From Sycon ciliatum (taxonomy: Eukaryota; Porifera; Calcarea; Leucosolenida; Sycettidae), in the NCBI RefSeq assembly GCF_964019385.1, contig NC_088649.1:13214138-13278137 (forward strand): 64,000 nt of DNA, read 5' to 3'. Both the position numbers and the translations under genes were made by a program. Shown one piece after another: positions 1 through 10,950 of the stretch. Within the stretch, counting starts at the first letter, position 1. Every line of letters begins with the position of its first letter. Under the pieces are notes generated by a model. It was not told the DNA's origin. It searched no databases and saw only the letters and a program-made list of their open reading frames with translations.

Positions 1-33
1 GGTCATTGTCATTTTCTGAGCTGCGAACGGGCA

Positions 34-79
34 GAAAGGTGAGAAAATGTCGGATTTTGACCATTTGTGCTCACCTTTC
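34..79. repeat. Dyad (inverted repeat) present in each array 1 monomer, first copy shown
   Basis: The left arm GAAAGGTGAG (34-43) and right arm CTCACCTTTC (70-79) are perfect 10-bp reverse complements around a 26-nt loop. The loop can extend the stem imperfectly, AAATGTC against GACCATTT with one bulged base. The dyad recurs every 367 bp through most of array 1. Variants weaken it: GAAAGATGAG on the left arm (for example near 1501 and 7371) and CTCGCCTTTC on the right arm (for example near 15849 and 16949). It could form a cruciform, or an RNA hairpin if transcribed, or serve as a palindromic protein site. None of these is shown by sequence alone. Confidence 0.8.
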
Positions 80-484
80 AATTTCAACGTACCTCTCTAT
101 AACATGACCCAGCTGTAATGTCAGTAGTCGCATATGTTTGATTTTTGGTTTGCTTGTAGGGCGCAGGCACCCACATTCAGTGACCCAGAAAATTTTGCAC
201 TGCTGTGAATAGTTTAGTCGCAAAGTGAAGATTCACGGGTAAAAAGCCCCAAACTTGGAGATAGGTTATTATTCAGCTTTCAGCAGCCGTGGGCGAGCTC
301 TTTAGAGAAATGTGGGTCTTTTTCTGGGTGCCCTTGTCTATGTCCAGCTACACAACGAGATGAGGATGGTCATTGTCATTTTCTGAGCTGCGAACGGGCA
401 GAAAGGTGAGAAAATGTCGGATTTTGACCATTTGTGCTCACCTTTCAATTTCAACGTACCTCTCTATAACATGACCCAGCTGTA

Positions 485-3400
485 ATGTCAGTAGTCACAT
501 TTGTTTGATTTTTGGTTTGCTTTTAGGGCGCAGGCACCCACATTCAGTGACCCAGAAAATTTGGCACTGCTGTGAATAGTTTAGTCGCAAAGTGAAGATT
601 CACGGGTAAAAAGCCCCAAACTTGGAGATAGGTTATTATTCAGCTTTCAGCAGCCGTGGGCGAGTTCTTTAGAGAAATGTGGGTCTTTTTCTGGGTGCCC
701 TTGTCTATGTCCAGCTACACAACGAGATGAGGATGGTCATTGTCATTTTCTGAGCTGCGAACGGGCAGAAAGGTGAGAAAATGTCGGATTTTGACCATTT
801 GTGCTCACCTTTCAATTTCAACGTACCTCTCTATAACATGACCCAGCTGTAATGTCAGTAGTCGCATATGTTTGATTTTTGGTTTGCTTGTAGGGCGCAG
901 GCACCCACATTCAGTGACCCAGAAAATTTGGCACTGCTGTGAATAGTTTAGTCGCAAAGTGAAGATTCACGGGTAAAAAGCCCCAAACTTGGAGATAGGT
1001 TATTATTCAGCTTTCAGCAGCCGTGGGCGAGTTCTTTAGAGAAATGTGGGTCTTTTTCTGGGTGCCCTTGTCTATGTCCAGCTACACAACGAGATGAGGA
1101 TGGGCATTGTCATTTTCTGAGCTGCGAACGGGCAGAAAGGTGGGAAAATGTCGGATTTTGACCATTTGTGCTCACCTTTCAATTTCAACGTACCTCTCTA
1201 TAACATGACCCAGCTGTAATGTCAGTAGTCGCATTTGTTTGATTTTTGGTTTGCTTGTAGGGCGCAGGCACCCACATTCAGTGACCCAGAAAATTTGGCA
1301 CTGCTGTGAATAGTTTAGTCGCAAAGTGAAGATTCACGGGTAATAAGTCCCAAACTTGGAGATAGGGTATTATTCAGCTTTCAGCAGCCGTGGGCGAGTT
1401 CTTTAGAGAAATGTGGGTCTTTTTCTGGGTGCCCTTGTCTATGTCTAGCTACACAACGAGATGCGGATGGTCATTGTCATTTTCTGAGCTGCGGACGGGC
1501 AGAAAGATGAGAAAATGTCGGATTTTGACCATTTGTGCTCACCTTTCAATTTCAACGTACCTCTCTATAACATGAGCCAGCTGTAATGTCAGTAGTCGCA
1601 TATGTTTGATTTTTGGTTTGCTCTTAGGGCGCAGGCACCCACATTCAGTGACCCAGAAAATTTGGCACTGCTGTGAATAGTTTAGTCGCAAAGTGAAGAT
1701 TCACGGGTAAAAAGCCCCAAACTTGGAGATAGGTTATTATTCAGCTTTCAGCAGCCGTGGGCGAGCTCTTTAGAGAAATGTGGGTCTTTTTCTGGGTGCC
1801 CTTGTCTATGTCCAGCTACACAACTAGATGAGGATGGTCATTGTCATTTTCTGAGCTGCGACCGGGCAGAAAGGTGAGAAAATGTCGGATTTTGACCATT
1901 TGTGCTCACCTTTCAATTTCAACGTACCTCTCTATAACATGAGCCAGCTGTAATGTCAGTAGTCGCATATGTTTGATTTTTGGTTTGCTTGTAGGGCGCA
2001 GGCACCCACATTCAGTGACCCAGAAAATTTGGCACTGCTGTGAATAGTTTAGTCGCAAAGTGAAGATTCACGGGTAATAAGTCCCAAACTTGGAGATAGG
2101 GTATTATTCAGCTTTCAGCAGCCGTGGGCGAGTTCTTTAGAGAAATGTGGGTCTTTTTCTGGGTGCCCTTGTCTATGTCTAGCTACACAACGAGATGCGG
2201 ATGGTCATTGTCATTTTCTGAGCTGCGGACGGGCAGAAAGATGAGAAAATGTCGGATTTTGACCATTTGTGCTCACCTTTCAATTTCAACGTACCTCTCT
2301 ATAACATGAGCCAGCTGTAATGTCAGTAGTCGCATATGTTTGATTTTTGGTTTGCTCTTAGGGCGCAGGCACCCACATTCAGTGACCCAGAAAATTTGGC
2401 ACTGCTGTGAATAGTTTAGTCGCAAAGTGAAGATTCACGGGTAAAAAGCCCCAAACTTGGAGATAGGTTATTATTCAGCTTTCAGCAGCCGTGGGCGAGC
2501 TCTTTAGAGAAATGTGGGTCTTTTTCTGGGTGCCCTTGTCTATGTCCAGCTACACAACTAGATGAGGATGGTCATTGTCATTTTCTGAGCTGCGACCGGG
2601 CAGAAAGGTGAGAAAATGTCGGATTTTGACCATTTGTGCTCACCTTTCAATTTCAACGTACCTCTCTATAACATGAGCCAGCTGTAATGTCAGTAGTCAC
2701 ATTTGTTTGATTTTTGGTTTGCTTTTAGGGCGCAGGCACCCACATTCAGTGACCCAGAAAATTTGGCACTGCTGTGAATAGTTTAGTCGCAAAGTGAAGA
2801 TTCACGGGTAAAAAGCCCCAAACTTGGAGATAGGTTATTATTCAGCTTTCAGCAGCCGTGGGCGAGTTCTTTAGAGAAATGTGGGTCTTTTTCTGGGTGC
2901 CCTTGTCTATGTCCAGCTACACAACGAGATGAGGATGGTCATTGTCATTTTCTGAGCTGCGAACGGGCAGAAAGGTGAGAAAATGTCGGATTTTGACCAT
3001 TTGTGCTCACCTTTCAATTTCAACGTACCTCTCTATAACATGACCCAGCTGTAATGTCAGTAGTCGCATATGTTTGATTTTTGGTTTGCTTGTAGGGCGC
3101 AGGCACCCACATTCAGTGACCCAGAAAATTTTGCACTGCTGTGAATAGTTTAGTCGCAAAGTGAAGATTCACGGGTAAAAAGCCCCAAACTTGGAGATAG
3201 GTTATTATTCAGCTTTCAGCAGCCGTGGGCGAGTTCTTTAGAGAAATGTGGGTCTTTTTCTGGGTGCCCTTGTCTATGTCCAGCTACACAACGAGATGAG
3301 GATGGGCATTGTCATTTTCTGAGCTGCGAACGGGCAGAAAGGTGGGAAAATGTCGGATTTTGACCATTTGTGCTCACCTTTCAATTTCAACGTACCTCTC

Positions 3401-4590
3401 TATAACATGACCCAGCTGTAATGTCAGTAGTCGCATTTGTTTGATTTTTGGTTTGCTTGTAGGGCGCAGGCACCCACATTCAGTGACCCAGAAAATTTGG
3501 CACTGCTGTGAATAGTTTAGTCGCAAAGTGAAGATTCACGGGTAATAAGTCCCAAACTTGGAGATAGGGTATTATTCAGCTTTCAGCAGCCGTGGGCGAG
3601 TTCTTTAGAGAAATGTGGGTCTTTTTCTGGGTGCCCTTGTCTATGTCTAGCTACACAACGAGATGCGGATGGTCATTGTCATTTTCTGAGCTGCGGACGG
3701 GCAGAAAGATGAGAAAATGTCGGATTTTGACCATTTGTGCTCACCTTTCAATTTCAACGTACCTCTCTATAACATGAGCCAGCTGTAATGTCAGTAGTCG
3801 CATATGTTTGATTTTTGGTTTGCTCTTAGGGCGCAGGCACCCACATTCAGTGACCCAGAAAATTTGGCACTGCTGTGAATAGTTTAGTCGCAAAGTGAAG
3901 ATTCACGGGTAAAAAGCCCCAAACTTGGAGATAGGTTATTATTCAGCTTTCAGCAGCCGTGGGCGAGCTCTTTAGAGAAATGTGGGTCTTTTTCTGGGTG
4001 CCCTTGTCTATGTCCAGCTACACAACTAGATGAGGATGGTCATTGTCATTTTCTGAGCTGCGACCGGGCAGAAAGGTGAGAAAATGTCGGATTTTGACCA
4101 TTTGTGCTCACCTTTCAATTTCAACGTACCTCTCTATAACATGAGCCAGCTGTAATGTCAGTAGTCGCATATTTTTGATTTTTGGTTTGCTTGTAGGGCG
4201 CAGGCACCCACATTCAGTGACCCAGAAAATTTGGCACTGCTGTGAATAGTTTAGTCGCAAAGTGAAGATTCACGGGTAATAAGTCCCAAACTTGGAGATA
4301 GGGTATTATTCAGCTTTCAGCAGCCGTGGGCGAGTTCTTTAGAGAAATGTGGGTCTTTTTCTGGGTGCCCTTGTCTATGTCTAGCTACACAACGAGATGC
4401 GGATGGTCATTGTCATTTTCTGAGCTGCGGACGGGCAGAAAGATGAGAAAATGTCGGATTTTGACCATTTGTGCTCACCTTTCAATTTCAACGTACCTCT
4501 CTATAACATGAGCCAGCTGTAATGTCAGTAGTCGCATATGTTTGATTTTTGGTTTGCTCTTAGGGCGCAGGCACCCACATTCAGTGACCC
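485..4590 (+). repeat. Six-monomer (2202-bp) higher-order duplication
   Basis: Roughly 485-2390 matches 2687-4590 at an offset of 2202 bp (6 x 367). Shared diagnostic variants are GTCACATTTGTTTG with CTTTTAGGG near 490 and 2692, GGGCATTG with AGGTGGGAAA near 1101 and 3303, and GCGGACGGGC with AGATGAG at 1491 and 3693. A dimer is nested inside: the GCGGACGGGC type also recurs 734 bp apart (about 1491 and 2225, and again in the second block). Single-base differences such as CATATTTTTG at about 4168 against CATATGTTTG show the copies are not identical. Edges are approximate. Confidence 0.8.
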
Positions 4591-5039
4591 AGAAAATTTT
4601 GCACTGCTGTGAATAGTTTAGTCGCAAAGTGAAGATTCACGGGTAAAAAGCCCCAAACTTGGAGATAGGTTATTATTCAGCTTTCAGCAGCCGTGGGCGA
4701 GTTCTTTAGAGAAATGTGGGTCTTTTTCTGGGTGCCCTTGTCTATGTCCAGCTACACAACGAGATGAGGATGGGCATTGTCATTTTCTGAGCTGCGAACG
4801 GGCAGAAAGGTGGGAAAATGTCGGATTTTGACCATTTGTGCTCACCTTTCAATTTCAACGTACCTCTCTATAACATGACCCAGCTGTAATGTCAGTAGTC
4901 GCATTTGTTTGATTTTTGGTTTGCTTGTAGGGCGCAGGCACCCACATTCAGTGACCCAGAAAATTTGGCACTGCTGTGAATAGTTTAGTCGCAAAGTGAA
5001 GATTCACGGGTAATAAGTCCCAAACTTGGAGATAGGGTA

Positions 5040-7250
5040 TATTCACCTTTCAGCAGCCGTGGGCGAGTTCTTTAGAGAAATGTGGGTCTTTTTCTGGGTG
5101 CCCTTGTCTATGTCCAGCTACACAACTAGATGAGGATGGTCATTGTCATTTTCTGAGCTGCGACCGGGCAGAAAGGTGAGAAAATGTCGGATTTTGACCA
5201 TTTGTGCTCACCTTTCAATTTCAACGTACCTCTCTATAACATGAGCCAGCTGTAATGTCAGTAGTCGCATATTTTTGATTTTTGGTTTGCTTGTAGGGCG
5301 CAGGCACCCACATTCAGTGACCCGGAAAATTTGGCACTGCTGTGAATAGTTAAGTCGCAAAGTGAAGATTCACGAGTAAAAAGCCCCAAACTTGGAGATA
5401 GGTTATTATTCAGCTTTCAGCAGCCGTGGGCGAGTTCTTTAGAGAAATGTGGGTCTTTTTCTGGGTGCCCTTGTCTATGTCCAGCTACAGAACGAGATGA
5501 GGATGGTCATTGTCATTTTCTGAGCTGCGAACGGGCAGAAAGGTGAGAAAATGTCGGATTTTGACCATTTGTGCTCACCTTTCAATTTCAACGTACCTCT
5601 CTATAACATGACCCAGCTGTAATGTCAGTAGTCGCATATGTTTGATTTTTGGTTTGCTTGTAGGGCGCAGGCACCCACATTCAGTGACCCAGAAAATTTG
5701 GCACTGCTGTGAATAGTTTAGTCGCAAAGTGAAGATTCACGGGTAAAAAGCCCCAAACTTGGAGATAGGTTATTATTCAGCTTTCAGCAGCCGTGGGCGA
5801 GTTCTTTAGAGAAATGTGGGTCTTTTTCTGGGTGTCCTTGTCTATGTCCAGCTACACAACGAGATGAGGATGGGCATTGTCATTTTCTGAGCTGCGAACG
5901 GGCAGAAAGGTGGGAAAATGTCGGATTTTGACCATTTGTGGTCACCTTTCAATTTCAACGTACCTCTCTATAACATGACCCAGCTGTAATGTCAGTAGTC
6001 GCATTTGTTTGATTTTTGGTTTGCTTGTAGGCGCAGGCACCCACATTCAGTGACCCAGAAAATTTGGCACTGCTGTGAATAGTTTAGTCGCAAAGTGAAG
6101 ATTCACGGGTAATAAGTCCCAAACTTGGAGATAGGGTATTATTCAGCTTTCAGCAGCCGTGGGCGAGTTCTTTAGAGAAATGTGGGTCTTTTTCTGGGTG
6201 CCCTTGTCTATGTCCAGCTACACAACTAGATGAGGATGGTCATTGTCATTTTCTGAGCTGCGACCGGGCAGAAAGGTGAGAAAATGTCGGATTTTGACCA
6301 TTTGTGCTCACCGTTCAATTTCAACGTACCTCTCTATAACATGAGCCAGCTGTAATGTCAGTAGTCGCATATTTTTGATTTTTGGTTTGCTTGTAGGGCG
6401 CAGGAACCCACATTCAGTGACCCGGAAAATTTGGCACTGCTGTGAATAGTTTAGTCGCAAAGTGAAGATTCACGAGTAAAAAGCCCCAAACTTGGAGATA
6501 GGTTATTATTCAGCTTTCAGCAGCCGTCGGCGAGTTCTTTAGAGAAATGTGGGTCTTTTTCTGGGTGCCCTTGTCTATGTCCAGCTACACAACGAGATGA
6601 GGATGGTCATTGTCATTTTCTGAGCTGCGAACGGGCAGAAAGGTGAGAAAATGTCGGATTTTGACCATTTGTGCTCACCTTTCAATTTCAACGTACCTCT
6701 CTATAACATGACCCAGCTGTAATGTCAGTAGTCGCATATGTTTGATTTTTGGTTTGCTTGTAGGGCGCAGGCACCCACATTCAGTGACCCAGAAAATTTG
6801 GCACTGCTGTGAATAGTTTAGTCGCAAAGTGAAGATTCACGGGTAAAAAGCCCCAAACTTGGAGATAGGTTATTATTCAGCTTTCAGCAGCCGTGGGCGA
6901 GTTCTTTAGAGAAATGTGGGTCTTTTTCTGGGTGCCCTTGTCTATGTCCAGCTACACAACGAGATGAGGATGGGCATTGTCATTTTCTGAGCTGCGAACG
7001 GGCAGAAAGGTGGGAAAATGTCGGATTTTGACCATTTGTGGTCACCTTTCAATTTCAACGTACCTCTCTATAACATGACCCAGCTGTAATGTCAGTAGTC
7101 GCATTTGTTTGATTTTTGGTTTGCTTGTAGGGCGCAGGCACCCACATTCAGTGACCCAGAAAATTTGGCACTGCTGTGAATAGTTTAGTCGCAAAGTGAA
7201 GATTCACGGGTAATAAGTCCCAAACTTGGAGATAGGGTATTATTCAGCTT
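5040..7250 (+). repeat. Three-monomer (about 1101-bp) tandem duplication
   Basis: Variant markers repeat about 1.1 kb apart: CATATTTTTGATTTTT near 5267 and 6368, CCCGGAAAAT and CACGAGTAAA just after each, and the GTGGTCACC variant near 5939 and 7039. A related CATATTTTTG monomer also lies near 4168, so a further partial copy probably precedes. A 2-bp deletion near 5040 and a 1-bp deletion near 6030 shift the spacing slightly. Edges are approximate. Confidence 0.7.
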
Positions 7251-10200
7251 TCAGCAGCCGTGGGCGAGTTCTTTAGAGAAATGTGGGTCTTTTTCTGGGT
7301 GCCCTTGTCTATGTCTAGCTACACAACGAGATGCGGATGGTCATTGTCATTTTCTGAGCTGCGGACGGGCAGAAAGATGAGAAAATGTCGGATTTTGACC
7401 ATTTGTGCTCACCTTTCAATTTCAACGTACCTCTCTATAACATGAGCCAGCTGTAATGTCAGTAGTCGCATATGTTTGATTTTTGGTTTGCTCTTAGGGC
7501 GCAGGCACCCACATTCAGTGACCCAGAGAATTTGGCACTGCTGTGAATAGTTTAGTCGCAAAGTGAAGATTCACGGGTAAAAAGCCCCAAACTTGGAGAT
7601 AGGTTATTATTCAGCTTTCAGCAGCCGTGGGCGAGCTCTTTAGAGAAATGTGGGTCTTTTTCTGGGTGCCCTTGTCTATGTCCAGCTACACAACTAGATG
7701 AGGATGGTCATTGTCATTTTCTGAGCTGCGAACGGGCAGAAAGGTGAGAAAATGTCGGATTTTGACCATTTGTGCTCACCTTTCAATTTCAACGTACCTC
7801 TCTATAACATGAGCCAGCTGTAATGTCAGTAGTCGCATATTTTTGATTTTTGGTTTGCTTGTAGGGCGCAGGCACCCACATTCAGTGACCCGGAAAATTT
7901 GGCACTGCTGTGAATAGTTTAGTCGCAAAGTGAAGATTCACGAATAAAAAGCCCCAAACTTGGAGATAGGTTATTATTCAGCTTTCAGCAGCCGTGGGCG
8001 AGTTCTTTAGAGAAATGTGGGTCTTTTTCTGGGTGCCCTTGTCTATGTCCAGCTACAGAACGAGATGAGGATGGGCATTGTCATTTTCTGAGCTGCGAAC
8101 GGGCAGAAAGGTGAGAAAATGTCGGATTTTGACCATTTGTGCTCACCTTTCAATTTCAACGTACCTCTCTATAACATGAGCCAGCTGTAATGTCAGTAGT
8201 CGCATTTGTTTGATTTTTGGTTTGCTTGTAGGGCGCAGGCACGCACATTCAGTGACCCAGAAAATTTGGCACTGCTGTGAATAGTTTAGTCGCAAAGTGA
8301 AGATTCACGGGTAAAAAGCCCCAAACTTGGAGATAGGTTATTATTCAGCTTTCAGCAGCCGTGGGCGAGTTCTTTAGAGAAATGTGGGTCTTTTTCTGGG
8401 TGCCCTTGTCTATGTCCAGCTACACAACGAGATGAGGATGGGCATTGTCATTTTCTGAGCTGCGAACGGGCAGAAAGGTGGGAAAATGTCGGATTTTGAC
8501 CATTTGTGGTCACCTTTCAATTTCAACGTACCTCTCTATAACATGACCCAGCTGTAATGTCAGTAGTCGCATTTGTTTGATTTTTGGTTTGCTTGTAGGG
8601 CGCAGGCACCCACATTCAGTGACCCAGAAAATTTGGCACTGCTGTGAATAGTTTAGTCGCAAAGTGAAGATTCACGGGTAAAAAGCCCCAAACTTGGAGA
8701 TAGGTTATTATTCAGCTTTCAGCAGCCGTGGGCGAGTTCTTTAGAAAAATGTGGGTCTTTTTCTGGGTGCCCTTGTCTATGTCTAGCTACACAACGAGAT
8801 GAGGATGGTCATTGTCATTTTCTGAGCTGCGAACGGGCAGAAAGATGAGAAAATGTCGGATTTTGACCATTTGTGCTCACCTTTCAATTTCAACGTACCT
8901 CTCGATAACATGACCCAGCTGTAATGTCAGTAGCCACATTTGGTTGATTTTTGGTTTGCTTTTAGGGCGCAGGCACCCACATTCAGTGACCCAGAAAATT
9001 TGGCACTGCTGTGAATAGTTTAGTCGCAAAGTGAAGATTCACGGGTAAAAAGCCCCAAACTTGGAGATAGGTTATTATTCAGCTTTCAGCAGCCGTGGGC
9101 GAGTTCTTTAGAGAAATGTGGGTCTTTTTCTGGGTGCCCTTGTCTATGTCCAGCTACACAACGAGATGAGGATGGTCATTGTCATTTTCTGAGCTGCGAA
9201 CGGGCAGAAAGGTGAGAAAATGTCGGATTTTGACCATTTGTGCTCACCTTTCAATTTCAACGTACCTCTCTATAACATGACCCAGCTGTAATGTCAGTAG
9301 TCGCATATGTTTGATTTTTGGTTTGCTTGTAGGGCGCAGGCACCCACATTCAGTGACCCAGAAAATTTGGCACTGCTGTGAATAGTTTAGTCGCAAAGTG
9401 AAGATTCACGGGTAAAAAGCCCCAAACTTGGAAATAGGTTATTATTCAGCTTTCAGCAGCCGTGGGCGAGTTCTTTAGAGAAATGTGGGTCTTTTTCTGG
9501 GTGCCCTTGTCTATGTCCAGCTACACAACGAGATGAGGATGGGCATTGTCATTTTCTGAGCTGCGAACGGGCAGAAAGGTGGGAAAATGTCGGATTTTGA
9601 CCATTTGTGGTCACCTTTCAATTTCAACGTACCTCTCTATAACATGACCCAGCTGTAATGTCAGTAGTCGCATTTGTTTGATTTTTGGTTTGCTTGTAGG
9701 GCGCAGGCACCCACATTCAGTGACCCAGAAAATTTGGCACTGCTGTGAATAGTTTAGTCGCAAAGTGAAGATTCACGGGTAATAAGTCCCAAACTTGGAG
9801 ATAGGGTATTATTCAGCTTTCAGCAGCCGTGGGCGAGTTCTTTAGAGAAATGTGGGTCTTTTTCTGGGTGCCCTTGTCTATGTCTAGCTACACAACGAGA
9901 TGCGGATGGTCATTGTCATTTTCTGAGCTGCGGACGGGCAGAAAGATGAGAAAATGTCGGATTTTGACCATTTGTGCTCACCTTTCAATTTCAACGTACC
10001 TCTCTATAACATGAGCCAGCTGTAATGTCAGTAGTCGCATATGTTTGATTTTTGGTTTGCTCTTAGGGCGCAGGCACCCACATTCAGTGACCCAGAAAAT
10101 TTGGCACTGCTGTGAATAGTTTAGTCGCAAAGTGAAGATTCACGGGTAAAAAGCCCCAAACTTGGAGATAGGTTATTATTCAGCTTTCAGCAGCCGTGGG

Positions 10201-10950
10201 CGAGCTCTTTAGAGAAATGTGGGTCTTTTTCTGGGTGCCCTTGTCTATGTCCAGCTACACAACTAGATGAGGATGGTCATTGTCATTTTCTGAGCTGCGA
10301 ACGGGCAGAAAGGTGAGAAAATGTCGGATTTTGACCATTTGTGCTCACCTTTCAATTTCAACGTACCTCTCTATAACATGAGCCAGCTGTAATGTCAGTA
10401 GTCGCATATTTTTGATTTTTGGTTTGCTTGTAGGGCGCAGGCACCCACATTCAGTGACCCGGAAAATTTGGCACTGCTGTGAATAGTTTAGTCGCAAAGT
10501 GAAGATTCACGAGTAAAAAGCCCCAAACTTGGAGATAGGTTATTATTCAGCTTTCAGCAGCCGTGGGCGAGTTCTTTAGAGAAATGTGGGTCTTTTTCTG
10601 GGTGCCCTTGTCTATGTCCAGCTACAGAACGAGATGAGGATGGGCATTGTCATTTTCTGAGCTGCGAACGGGCAGAAAGGTGAGAAAATGTCGGATTTTG
10701 ACCATTTGTGCTCACCTTTCAATTTCAACGTACCTCTCTATAACATGAGCCAGCTGTAATGTCAGTAGTCGCATTTGTTTGATTTTTGGTTTGCTTGTAG
10801 GGCGCAGGCACGCACATTCAGTGACCCAGAAAATTTGGCACTGCTGTGAATAGTTTAGTCGCAAAGTGAAGATTCACGGGTAAAAAGCCCCAAACTTGGA
10901 GATAGGTTATTATTCAGCTTTCAGCAGCCGTGGGCGAGTTCTTTAGAGAA
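6480..10950 (+). repeat. Seven-monomer-spaced (2569-bp) duplication
   Basis: About 6480-8380 reappears at 9049-10950, offset 2569 bp (7 x 367). Matching markers are GCGGACGGGC with TGTCTAGC and GATGCGG (7260 block and 9829 block), CATATTTTTG at about 7838 and 10407, CTACAGAACGAG, and GCACGCACATTC at about 8241 and 10810. The match ends where the second copy has ATGAGGGTC and TTCTTGGTGCC near 10953. About 0.7 kb between the two copies carries other variants, including CATTTGGTTG near 8937. Confidence 0.75.

Noticed and set aside
178-202. Second short dyad CAGTG...CACTG in each monomer
   Set aside because: Only five contiguous pairs, plus a possible CC/GG extension with a bulge. This is too short to separate from chance, so it is not listed as a feature.
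1390-10014. Repeated 61-codon plus-strand open frames in array 1 (1390, 2124, 3592, 4326, 7260, 9829)
   Set aside because: They begin at GTG and stay open only where the consensus GATGAGG (in-frame TGA) has changed to GATGCGG. Identity between copies reflects satellite homogenisation, not protein selection, and there is no recognisable domain.
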